Below, in pieces: positions 34,083-41,857 of a DNA stretch of 64,000 nucleotides. The notes under the pieces are model-generated. The model did not search any database, had not been told where the DNA came from, and was given only the letters and a program-made list of their open reading frames with translations. The stretch is from positions 62,001 through 126,000 of the forward strand of contig JAGVAP010000121.1 in NCBI GenBank assembly GCA_020060215.1, given 5' to 3'. Source of the stretch: Deltaproteobacteria bacterium. Its GTDB lineage: Bacteria; Desulfobacterota; DSM-4660; Desulfatiglandales; HGW-15. How positions within the stretch are numbered: position 1 is the stretch's first letter; each line of letters opens with the position of its first letter. The position numbers and the translations under genes are program-made.

Positions 34083-34171
34083 TCCGTCGCTTCCCTCCGC
34101 TGGCATTACCCAGATCAGGTTCCAAGGGTTGCCAGGCTCGCGCCCGGCTCTCAGAGATCCACCCCTAGCGA
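34083..34171 (-). promoter_or_regulatory. TPP riboswitch (THI element)
   Basis: Read on the minus strand, the conserved words appear in order: GGGGTG, CTGAGA, ACCCTTGGAACCTGATCTGG and TAATGCCAGCGGAGGGAAG. These are the P3/P2 and pyrophosphate-binding parts of the thiamine pyrophosphate aptamer. It is followed by an intrinsic terminator and then thiW and the ECF fusion, so high thiamine pyrophosphate should switch the transporter off. Confidence 0.95.
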
Positions 34172-34359
34172 CGTTCGTATTCTGCAGTTCGCCGCCATGA
34201 AATGTCAAGGCAAAACGGAGCCCTCCACGGGGTTGCCGATTCGGCGCAACTTCCCGCTTATGAGATCTCGCGATCGATCCGATGAAACGGAAAGGGGGGG
34301 ACAGGCAGGTCCCGGAGGACATCTGAAAACCACAGTGATTACAATGGAGAGACTGCGTG

Positions 34360-34791
34360 ATGGACGTAGGTGCGTTGATCGTTGATGATGTGAAGGAAAT
34401 TCGTGTCGTCCTCAAAGACATCGTCAGGGGGATGGGGATCCAGGAGATCTACGAAGCCACCAACGGAGTCGAGGCCCTCGAGATCTTGTCCGGTCGAGAT
34501 GAGAAAGACCGGCCGATCAGTCAGAGAGTCCGCTTTCTGATTTGCGACGTGAATATGCCCAAGATGAATGGGATGCAGCTGCTCCGCGCAGTCAGGAAGT
34601 CGGATCACCTGAAACATGTCTCCGTCATCATCATCACAGGCGAGAGTACGGAAAAGCGAATTCTCGAATCCATCAAGCTCGGCGCCGATGCCTTTGTGGC
34701 GAAGCCCTACACGGTGCAGACCATAGAAGACAAGATCAGGGAGGTGCTGGAGAAAAGGGACAGAAGGGAAAGAAGAGAGAAAAGGGCCTGA
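34360..34791 (+). CDS. CheY-like single-domain response regulator
   Basis: 143 residues consisting of one receiver domain: acidic pair in ALIVDDVKE, phospho-acceptor Asp in FLICDVNMPKMNG, Thr in IIITGES and Lys in VAKPY. A lysine/arginine-rich tail follows (REVLEKRDRRERREKRA). With no output domain it must act through a protein partner, in the manner of CheY or as a phosphorelay shuttle. The ATG at 34360 is used, though the GTG at 34357 is equally well placed relative to the GGAGAG upstream. It converges tail-to-tail with the PAS kinase gene with a single base between the stops, which suggests but does not prove a shared pathway. Confidence 0.88.
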   Translation: MDVGALIVDDVKEIRVVLKDIVRGMGIQEIYEATNGVEALEILSGRDEKDRPISQRVRFLICDVNMPKMNGMQLLRAVRKSDHLKHVSVIIITGESTEKRILESIKLGADAFVAKPYTVQTIEDKIREVLEKRDRRERREKRA

Positions 34792-34792
34792 A

Positions 34793-36844
34793 CTACTCCG
34801 CCCTGCCCAGGGGCAGATTCACGATGAAGACGGACCCCTTCCCGGGGGTGCTTTCTGCGCCGATGGTCCCGCCGTGACGTTCCACGATCTTCCGGCAGAT
34901 GGCAAGTCCCATGCCGACCCCCTCGTACTCGTTTCTGCCGTGGAGTCTTTGAAAGGGCACAAAGATCTTGTCGAGATACTTCTCGTCGAACCCGATGCCA
35001 TTATCCTCCACGCGGATTTCAACCTCGGATCGGCCGTCGTTTCCGTGTTCGAGAATCCTGGCACGAACCCTCACCCGGGTTTCAACGTCACGCCGGAACT
35101 TCAGAGAGTTGCTGAAGAGGTTCTGAAAGAGCTGCACAAGCTGCGCAGAATCGCCCCGAAGGGTGGGCAGATCGCCGATATCTACATGACCACCCGTTTC
35201 CCTCAAGCGGATTTCCAGGTTCGACACGGCCATGCGGGCGGCTTCGGCAAGGTCGACCGCTGAAAAGGACTGGCCCTTCGTCGTCACACGGGAATAGGAG
35301 AGAAGCGATTCAAGCAGATGCACCATCCTCGCTGCCGCATCCTGCATCCGGACGAGGTAGTCGTAGCTCTCCCGGGCAAGAGAGTCCCGGGATCTCATGA
35401 TCACCAGATCAGCGAACGCCTGGATCTTCCGGAGGGGCTCTTTCAGATCGTGGGATGCGATGAAGGCGAAATCCTGCAATTCCCTGTTCTTCAACTCCAG
35501 TTCGGCCGTACGGTCCCGGACCCGTTGCTCAAGCTCATCCCTTGCGCTCCTGAGGGTCTCCTCGGCCCGCTTGCGCTCGGAGATGTCCGTGAAAAGCACG
35601 GCCATCAGATCCGGTCCCGTGGAATAGGCGCAGTATTCCAGCCATCTTCCCGTCCATCGGGAGTAACGCTCGATCCTGAAGGCATCGCTCTTTCCGAGCA
35701 CGTGATTGGCAAGTACGATATCCCAGGGGACGGCCGCGGGCAAGACCTGGCTCGCCAGCCTGCCGGCGGTGTCCTTTCGGGAGAGCCCCGTGAGCCGCTC
35801 CCAGGCCGGATTCATCTCCAGGTACACGAAGTCCCTGGGGCGGCCGTTCTCGTCCCGCAAGACCCGGAAGAGGACGAATCCCTCGCTCATCGACTCGAAC
35901 AGGGAGCGGTATCTCCTTTCGCCTTCCGCCACTTGCGCGGCCATCCTCTGCCGTTCCGCTTCCGACATCTTGCGTTCAGCCACATCGCGAAAGATGGCGA
36001 CCCGTGCATTCTGGCCGTATTTGTGCCGGAAGGCTACGGTGGAGACCTCACAGGGAAATCTCGACCCGTCCTTGCGGACGTGAATCATCTCTCCCTTGAA
36101 ACGGCCGGTCCGCACCCGTTCTTCCACACTTTCTCTGAGCCTGGGGCCGCTTCGGTCGACGATGTCGTCTCGACGAATGCGGAGGAACTCGGATTCCGTA
36201 TAGCCATGCATCCTGCACGCCTCCGGGTTCGCCGCGAGGATCCGGTCATCGGAAAGGAAGAGGACGATCCCATCCATGCTGTTCTCAAAGATGGACCGGT
36301 ACATCTCCTCGCTTTCGCGCAATTCCTCTTCCGCCTCCCTACGGTGTAAAGCCGAGGATGCCAGGTGAGCGAAATTTTCGATCACATCCTTCTTCTCGAG
36401 GAGAGCGTCCGAAGATCCCGGAGCGATGATCACGCTGCCGTAAAGTCTCCCGCCCCGGGAGAAACCGACTCCGTACATGTCGCAGGGGCTGCGGGGATCC
36501 GGGGCTCCACCCGTGAGCGATTGTGGAAGCCTTCCGAAGGTCCGTTCACGTACACCCGGGATTACTCTGAACAGACTCCCGGCGAGCAAGGCGGATCTTG
36601 CTTCGTCATCGTCCAGCTTCATGGACGTCCCGATCGGATCCCATGCCGCGACGCCTTGCGCCCCGGGCCCCGCCAGGGCGCGCAGAACAAGAGAATCGGC
36701 GGGCGGGTCATAGGAATGAACGGCAATGATCGACTCCCGCAGGAGCTCGTTCAGCTTTTCTCCGATGTGCCGGTACATGTCCGCTTCAGAGCCGAGTGTG
36801 AAAAACTCCACTGCGGAATGAGACAAAAAACAGAGATCCTTCAT
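34793..36844 (-). CDS. Soluble GAF/PAS histidine kinase
   Basis: 683 residues without membrane helices. A GAF-like domain spans about 10-175 (LNELLRESIIAVHSY, then GRLYGSVIIAP). Two PAS/PAC domains follow: one near 185-300 (FENSMDGIVLFLSDDRILAANPEA) and one near 310-430 (VYLEMNPAWERLTGLSRKD). Next is a HisKA domain with His in FIASHDLKEPLRKIQAF and a HATPase domain (NLFSNSLKFR, VEDNGIGFDEKYLDKIF, GVGMGLAICRKIVERHGG). There is no receiver, so the phosphate must go elsewhere, perhaps to the CheY-like protein encoded tail-to-tail at 34360-34791. The HDLKEPLRK form of the H box is shared with phytochrome-type kinases. The signal sensed is unknown. Confidence 0.9.
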   Translation of the reverse strand: MKDLCFLSHSAVEFFTLGSEADMYRHIGEKLNELLRESIIAVHSYDPPADSLVLRALAGPGAQGVAAWDPIGTSMKLDDDEARSALLAGSLFRVIPGVRERTFGRLPQSLTGGAPDPRSPCDMYGVGFSRGGRLYGSVIIAPGSSDALLEKKDVIENFAHLASSALHRREAEEELRESEEMYRSIFENSMDGIVLFLSDDRILAANPEACRMHGYTESEFLRIRRDDIVDRSGPRLRESVEERVRTGRFKGEMIHVRKDGSRFPCEVSTVAFRHKYGQNARVAIFRDVAERKMSEAERQRMAAQVAEGERRYRSLFESMSEGFVLFRVLRDENGRPRDFVYLEMNPAWERLTGLSRKDTAGRLASQVLPAAVPWDIVLANHVLGKSDAFRIERYSRWTGRWLEYCAYSTGPDLMAVLFTDISERKRAEETLRSARDELEQRVRDRTAELELKNRELQDFAFIASHDLKEPLRKIQAFADLVIMRSRDSLARESYDYLVRMQDAAARMVHLLESLLSYSRVTTKGQSFSAVDLAEAARMAVSNLEIRLRETGGHVDIGDLPTLRGDSAQLVQLFQNLFSNSLKFRRDVETRVRVRARILEHGNDGRSEVEIRVEDNGIGFDEKYLDKIFVPFQRLHGRNEYEGVGMGLAICRKIVERHGGTIGAESTPGKGSVFIVNLPLGRAE

Positions 36845-37047
36845 CGATTGTTTCCCATCCGTGAGGGGGTGCGCCTTGGTCCGATCTCTTTGGTCCTACG
36901 GCGGGCTGTTGCTTGAGGCTGGGCCAGGTTCTGTTCCCGGAGCCGGAGAGGACTGAGGCAATGCTCCTGGAAGATTAAAAAGGAAGAAAACATAGAATTC
37001 AAGAGCCATTTGTCTTGAGAGGAGGATCCGGATCTCTTGCGGTCGAA

Positions 37048-37698
37048 TCAGATCAGGTTCTTGAGTTCATCCCTGTCGTCAGGCCTCCCGGGGAAATGGG
37101 TCTTCAGCAGTTCACCGGTCTTTTTCACGGCCTCGCAGATCGCATCCGCCTGACGCTTGCCTCGAATGCCGGCCACGATCCCCTGGACGATCTCATCCCA
37201 CTTCCCGGTCCCCACCTTCTCGTTGATCCCCCGGTCGGCCAGGATCCACACCCGGCGCTCGAAGACGGAAACAAAGATGAGGACCCCGGAGGACTCCCGG
37301 GTGCGGTACAGCCCTTCCTGAAAGAAGCTTACGACCGCCGCCTCTTCCACTTCTTCCTCGATCTCCCTGGGGGAGACGAAAACCCTTTTCAGCCACACGG
37401 TACGGCCGACGACCTGATGGAAGAGGAGAAAAAGGGCGATGAGAAACCCGAGAAAGAGCCACATGTTCTGACCGCCAATCCAGAACCAGCGCCCGATCAC
37501 GGGCGTGAGCAGCAGGGAAAGGGGCAGGGAGATGGCCACGCCCCCGAGGACATTCGCCATCGGATAATCGTAGCTCGATGAAACGACCATCGGGACAATC
37601 TCTCCGGAGGTCGTCTTCTCGGCCTCGGCGACCGCGCTCCGGATCTTTTCTCTTTCGGCCAGGGTCAGGAATTTCGCGGCCAGTTTTTCCATCGCCAT
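37048..37698 (-). CDS. TPM-domain membrane protein
   Basis: About 216 residues. The N-terminal REKIRSAVAEAEKTTSGEIVPMVV begins a TPM domain that is interrupted by two membrane helices (ANVLGGVAISLPLSLLLTPV and NMWLFLGFLIALFLLF). The second half of the domain has SSGVLIFVSVFERRVWILADRGIN. TPM proteins have been linked to photosystem repair in plants and to phosphatase activity in vitro, but the bacterial role is unclear. It is the third gene in the run LemA, secreted TPM protein, this protein, all on the minus strand with short gaps, an arrangement commonly seen. Starts at 37698 or 37692 are both possible. Confidence 0.82.
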   Translation of the reverse strand: MAMEKLAAKFLTLAEREKIRSAVAEAEKTTSGEIVPMVVSSSYDYPMANVLGGVAISLPLSLLLTPVIGRWFWIGGQNMWLFLGFLIALFLLFHQVVGRTVWLKRVFVSPREIEEEVEEAAVVSFFQEGLYRTRESSGVLIFVSVFERRVWILADRGINEKVGTGKWDEIVQGIVAGIRGKRQADAICEAVKKTGELLKTHFPGRPDDRDELKNLI

Positions 37699-37794
37699 GC
37701 ACCTCTTCCCCCTGTCCCACATCCTATCTCGGAAACGATTTGCGACGCTCGGCCTTTGCCTCTAACCTCCATCCTCAAACCTCTCGCGTCTCCC

Positions 37795-38811
37795 TCACCA
37801 ACGCCCCGATGCGCCGCCTCCCCCGAATCCGCCCCCGCCGCCGGAAAAGCCGCCGAAGCCCCCCCCTCCTGAGCCCCCGCCGCCGAACGGTCCCCGGCTG
37901 TGCCGGCCCGTCCACACGCCTCCGCCGCCGCGCGAATACGGATGCCCACCGAAGGTGAGGGGGCCGCCGAAGAGACTGATGAGAAGCCCGGCAAACAGCC
38001 CCAAGGGGATCGATAACAGGGTCCAGATCAGCCCGGCCTGGAAGAACCCGGCGCTGACGATGGGAAAGAGTATTCCCCCGGCCAGGGCCCCCAGCACCCG
38101 CCGGACCCTCCCGAGCATGTTGACGAGCCACAGAAAGAAAAAGGATATGAAGAGGAACCCGCCGTAATCCGTACCGCCCCTGCCGTTGGTCGGGGGGGGG
38201 GACTGATACTCCCCGCGGGTGACCTGGATCATGGCCTGTACGGCTTCGATCATGCCCTGATCGAACTCTCCGGCCCTGAAGCGCGGTCCGATCACGTCCC
38301 TGATGATCCGGCCGGCCACGAGATCGGTCATCTTGCCTTCCAGCCCGTACCCGACCTCGATCCGCATCTTTCGGTCGTTTTTGGAGACGAGCAGAACGGC
38401 CCCGTTATCGAGACCTTTTTGTCCGATCTTCCACTGCTCGGCCACCCTGATGGAAAACTCCTCCAGGCTGTCCCCCTCCAATGAAGGCACAGTCAGCACA
38501 ACGATCTGGGTGGAATCGGTCCGCTCCAGTTCCCGCAGGGCGGCCTCGATCTGCCTCTCGGTAGAGGGCGAGAGCATCTGGGCGTAGTCGTTCACCCTGC
38601 CCATGAGCCTGGGGACCTGCAGTGCCAGCGCAGACTGGGGAATCAGGAAGAAGAGGATCAGGGATGAGAGCCAAAGACGAAATGTCGGACCGTCGATACG
38701 CCCAGTACGACAAGGGAAACATACTTGGGTTTCCGTCTGCCGGGAACCATCGGCAGACGAAAACCCAAAGGGTTTGTCTTCTTGGCGACCTAGCGGTTCG
38801 ATCCTTTTCAA
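37795..38811 (-). CDS. Exported TPM-domain protein (YgcG-like) with Gly-rich tail
   Basis: 338 residues. A TPM domain (about 65-200: VNDYAQMLSPSTERQIEAAL, QIVVLTVPSL, RKMRIEVGYGLEG) is followed by two or three membrane helices and a C-terminal stretch made almost wholly of Gly, Ser and Phe. The start is odd. A TTG at 38811 has AGGAAGGA six bases upstream, but the signal-like helix LWLSSLILFFLIPQSALA begins only near residue 46. The added N-terminus is encoded by an 18-bp inverted repeat (38725-38768), and no ATG, GTG or TTG follows it in frame before the helix. LemA and TPM proteins are often encoded together; their shared role is unknown. Confidence 0.82.
   Translation of the reverse strand: MKRIEPLGRQEDKPFGFSSADGSRQTETQVCFPCRTGRIDGPTFRLWLSSLILFFLIPQSALALQVPRLMGRVNDYAQMLSPSTERQIEAALRELERTDSTQIVVLTVPSLEGDSLEEFSIRVAEQWKIGQKGLDNGAVLLVSKNDRKMRIEVGYGLEGKMTDLVAGRIIRDVIGPRFRAGEFDQGMIEAVQAMIQVTRGEYQSPPPTNGRGGTDYGGFLFISFFFLWLVNMLGRVRRVLGALAGGILFPIVSAGFFQAGLIWTLLSIPLGLFAGLLISLFGGPLTFGGHPYSRGGGGVWTGRHSRGPFGGGGSGGGGFGGFSGGGGGFGGGGASGRW
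38725..38768. repeat. 18-bp-stem hairpin within the TPM gene N-terminus
   Basis: TTGGGTTTCCGTCTGCCG (38725-38742) and CGGCAGACGAAAACCCAA (38751-38768) pair along their whole length with one G-T position and an eight-base loop. It lies at the start of the exported TPM gene, just after LemA, and could block or stabilise the mRNA there. Confidence 0.75.
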
Positions 38812-38823
38812 GCCACGTCCTTC

Positions 38824-39408
38824 CTAGAACTTTACCTTGGGCGCCTGCCTGGCCCCCTCCTCGGCCGCGAAGTATTCCTTCGGCTTCAGATGCAGGAGCA
38901 GACTGTTGGTGAGGCTGTTCGGGAATTTTCGAATGGAAAAATTGAACTGGTTCACCGCCTGATTGTATCTCTGGCGCGCCACGTTGATCCTGTTCTCGGT
39001 CCCCTCGAGCTGATTCTGGAGGTCCAGGAAGTTCTGGTTGGCTTTGAGGTCGGGATAGCGTTCGACCACCACCATCAACCTGGAAAGGGCGGAAGACAAC
39101 TGCTCCTGTGCCTGAAGCAGCCGATTCATGGCCTGGGGATCGCTCAGGTCACCGGGATTGACCTGGACCGAGGTGGCCCTGGCGCGCGCTTCGATCACCG
39201 CCTGCAGGGTTTCCTTTTCATGGGCCGCATATCCCTTGACGGTCTCCACCAGGTTTGGAATGAGATCCGCGCGGCGCTGCAGATTGGATTGCACGTTCCC
39301 CCAGGCTTCGAAGACGTTCTCCTCCATCTGCTGCATGGTGTTGTACCCGCATCCGGCAGTGACCACGAGGAGGCCCAAAGTCATCCATCCCCACAAGCTC
39401 TTTCGCAT
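38824..39408 (-). CDS. lemA: LemA family lipoprotein
   Basis: 194 residues. A lipoprotein signal ends at [12 protein letters not shown], with the lipobox Cys near residue 20. The LemA core follows: [31 protein letters not shown], then [24 protein letters not shown]. The helical domain would face the periplasm. LemA proteins are common but poorly understood, and are found beside TPM-domain genes as here. The ATG at 39408 is chosen from the GGAGGG just upstream and the signal peptide. First gene of a three-gene run with the two TPM proteins. Confidence 0.93.
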   Translation of the reverse strand: MRKSLWGWMTLGLLVVTAGCGYNTMQQMEENVFEAWGNVQSNLQRRADLIPNLVETVKGYAAHEKETLQAVIEARARATSVQVNPGDLSDPQAMNRLLQAQEQLSSALSRLMVVVERYPDLKANQNFLDLQNQLEGTENRINVARQRYNQAVNQFNFSIRKFPNSLTNSLLLHLKPKEYFAAEEGARQAPKVKF

Positions 39409-40012
39409 AGACCCTCCGATCCGGCTCTCCCTTTGAAACCTCCACCTCTGGTTCTCTGGTGGAGGACCCTGGAGAGGTTCTACCCATCCGGGATGAAAAA
39501 AGGACCGATTGAAATCCAAATGTCAAAGCTCCCATGAACCATCAAGCTCAAATGACAAGCTCGATAGGGACGGTGGCCCCGATTCACCATCAAGCATCAT
39601 CTGCGGCGTTGCCCTCGTCCCTCGTCGCTGCGACGTACCGGCCTGTACGACCCGCTCCTCGGACTGTCGGGCGCCTTGCATCTGACGCCTGCGGGTGAAT
39701 CGGGAAAACCCCCAACCGGGAGGTTTCACGCAACAAGGCGAAGGTTGACGGTGGATTTGGGGTGACGCCTATACTTGACCTTCCCATAAAAAGTCGAATC
39801 TATTCCGGGGTACAATCAAAGCCGACCCCTCGGGAGCCGGATCTTACTATAACACGTCTCATGTGTGCTGAAAATCCCGGCCCTCTGGACCAGGTCGGAG
39901 ATCATTGACTCAGCCGAAAAGCCATATCCTGGAATGTTGGGAATCCCGGTTTGCGGGCCCATAGACTTCACCCCTCCGGGGTGCCCCAAAGCCGGGCCTC
40001 TTGGTCGGTTTC
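39409..40012. other. Repeat-rich non-coding stretch
   Basis: About 600 bases without a convincing gene. It holds a 'VERSET'-related word near 39455-39497 and a low-complexity block near 39595-39740 that reads like a scattered repeat on both strands. The second copy of the GGCCCTCTGGACCAGGTC repeat lies near 39867-39911. The lemA promoter should lie at the low end but was not identified. Confidence 0.55.
39867..39911. repeat. Dispersed repeat, copy 2
   Basis: Second copy of the element at 957-1000, same orientation, with the identical core GGCCCTCTGGACCAGGTC and similar flanks. Confidence 0.7.
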
Positions 40013-40480
40013 CTACCGATCTTTTTTCTGCATGAAGTACTGCTGAAGGGGCAGGGGCAGGGGATGGACGAAGTGGCGGTATTCGAGGATGTCCAGGTGA
40101 TCCGGATCCGCGATCTCGGCATCCCTGAAACTGAGCAGGTGATTCAGTTCGTGGCCCAGGACCGCCTGATTGACGATGATCTTGCCCCCGACCTTTTTTC
40201 CGATCAGAAAGATGTCGTTGTTGGAGGTGGCATAGGCAATGGTGGATGATCCCGGGGCCGCGAACGGCTCCCACTGGAAGAAGCTGCGGCTTCCGACGAT
40301 GTGGACCCTGACTCTTTCCAGTTCGATCACGCGATGGAGGTCGGGTGACTCCTCGAAGGTTTCGAATGACAGCTGGGTGAACTTGAACCCCCTGGTCCTG
40401 TAATCGGTGGAAAGGGGAGTGCATGCGGAGGCTACCGCAGTGAAGAACCACATGCTTGTGAGGAGAAATCGCTTACCCAT
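40013..40480 (-). CDS. Putative lipoprotein with HExxH metallopeptidase motif
   Basis: 155 residues. The N-terminus MGKRFLLTSMWFFTAVASAC is a lipoprotein signal with Cys near residue 20. Near residue 110 is LGHELNHLLSF, an HExxH zinc-binding motif, within the helix-like segment VNQAVLGHELNHLLS. That pattern suggests a small zinc metallopeptidase on the membrane surface. The third zinc ligand is not certain; the later HLDILEYRHFVH region offers candidates. No named family was recognised. The ATG at 40480 has GGGAG six bases upstream. It stands alone between repeat-rich spacers. Confidence 0.7.
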   Translation of the reverse strand: MGKRFLLTSMWFFTAVASACTPLSTDYRTRGFKFTQLSFETFEESPDLHRVIELERVRVHIVGSRSFFQWEPFAAPGSSTIAYATSNNDIFLIGKKVGGKIIVNQAVLGHELNHLLSFRDAEIADPDHLDILEYRHFVHPLPLPLQQYFMQKKDR

Positions 40481-40793
40481 CTCCAGCTCCCGGCCATGTC
40501 CTGAGACGGAGATAGCCACGGGGATGGAGATTTCAGCGGACTAAGGGAAGAGGGCCTTTACAATACATGGAATTGTACGGCCGTCTCCGTTCCCGGATGA
40601 CAACCCTTGTAACGATTCTCGTGTCACGGGGAGGATACCCCCCCCTTGTTCTCGACTTCCAGTGCAACGAGGATCTTTAAGCGGGGTAGAGGCTCGCTCC
40701 CTCCATGACCGCCTCGGGGGAGCTGACCTGGACCAGTCCGGCCTATCGGTCTTCTCGATTCTGCCCAAGGAGAGGGGGGCTGCGCGGGGACGG
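40481..40793. other. Non-coding stretch
   Basis: About 310 bases between the DUF72 gene and the HExxH lipoprotein gene. An open frame at 40541-40768 on the minus strand has no ribosome binding site and an unlikely composition. No promoter or terminator was recognised. Confidence 0.5.
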
Positions 40794-41546
40794 TCATTTC
40801 GGTGAGGTTACCCTCACGCCCATTTTACGGAGCCGGTCCATGAGGTCTTTCGCATTGTAGACGGCATGTCCGTGCAGGTCGTTGTTGAAGTAGACCCAGA
40901 TCGTTCGAGCGGATGGGAGATAGCTTTCGATCTGTCCTGCCGTCTCCGCGAGCTGGCGGTCCGAATAGCTGCCGCCCTCCTCGCCCCCGTGGAACCGGAG
41001 ATACGTCCAGTCCGCGGTGAGGAGCCGATGGTGATCCCTGATGCGGTCGTGGAGAACGAGTGCGGCGCCGTGCTTGCGGAGCAGATCGAAGACGTCGCCG
41101 TCAAGCCATGAAGGATCGCGGAATTCCACGGCCCACTGATGACGCCGCGGCGCAGCCCTCATGAATTCATCCAACCGCTCCCTGTTCTTTTTGAAGTTCG
41201 GCGGGAGCTGCACCAGTATGGGCCCGAGCGTATCCTTCAGCCGCTCCGCACCCGAAAGAAACCTCTCCAGGTGGTCGGGTCCGTCCTTCAGCCGCTTGAT
41301 GTGGGTGCCGAAGCGGTTGTACTTGACCGCATAGGTGAAACCGGCCGGCGCGGCAACGCGCCAGTTCTCGTAGGTGGAATCCTTGGGCTGGTGGTAGAAG
41401 GTGGTGTTGAGCTCGACGGTGTCAAAGGTCTCGCAGTAGCGATGGAACCATCGTTTCTTGGGTAGCCCCTCCTCGTAGAGGATTCCTCTCCAGTGGTTGT
41501 ACTGATACCCCGAGGTGCCGACCCTTACGATGGCTTCATTGCGCAT
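40794..41546 (-). CDS. DUF72 (YecE-like) TIM-barrel protein
   Basis: 250 residues. The family motifs are clear: VRVGTSGYQYNHWRG at the start, then FDTVELNTTFY, FTYAVKYNRFGTH, LVQLPPNF, WAVEFRDPSW and TYLRFHGGEEG near the C-terminus. The protein is predicted to be a TIM barrel with a UV-endonuclease-like fold; its biochemical function is not established. It is a stand-alone gene. A GTTCCCACGC REP palindrome lies about 50 bases upstream. Confidence 0.93.
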   Translation of the reverse strand: MRNEAIVRVGTSGYQYNHWRGILYEEGLPKKRWFHRYCETFDTVELNTTFYHQPKDSTYENWRVAAPAGFTYAVKYNRFGTHIKRLKDGPDHLERFLSGAERLKDTLGPILVQLPPNFKKNRERLDEFMRAAPRRHQWAVEFRDPSWLDGDVFDLLRKHGAALVLHDRIRDHHRLLTADWTYLRFHGGEEGGSYSDRQLAETAGQIESYLPSARTIWVYFNNDLHGHAVYNAKDLMDRLRKMGVRVTSPK

Positions 41547-41857
41547 CCCCGACCTCGAGCGGCCTTGCGTCGGACGCCAAAGCGTCCAAGATCATGCGTT
41601 CCCACGCGGGAGCGTGGGAACGATAAGAAAATAGGACCGGCACCCGCAAGGGTCAAGTCTGGAACGGGACTGCTGTAACGTGGTCCGGTACGGAGGCACC
41701 GCTCCGGGCCTATCCTTCCCTGTCGTCCCACATTCCCTTGCGGTCATCCACGCTCCCTTTTTCCTATCGCCGCGCTCCTTTTTCTGTCGCTCCTGCGTCC
41801 GTTCGTCTGAGTTGCATGGGCCCACCCTGCACCCGCGCAGGGCAGGCCCCGATGAAG
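41547..41857. other. Non-coding stretch with REP palindrome
   Basis: About 310 bases between the AtoE-like gene and the DUF72 gene. It contains the REP palindrome at 41597-41622 and a small CCCTGC-GCAGGG hairpin at 41825-41842 just past the AtoE stop, which lacks a T run. No gene was recognised. Confidence 0.5.
41597..41622. repeat. REP palindrome (CGTTCCCACGC)
   Basis: CGTTCCCACGC (41597-41607) and GCGTGGGAACG (41612-41622) form a perfect 11-bp stem. The same family is present at 33926-33975. Confidence 0.8.

Noticed and set aside
40541..40768. Minus-strand 75-codon open frame
   Set aside because: No ribosome binding site, no conserved-looking features and high Arg/Ser/Pro content.
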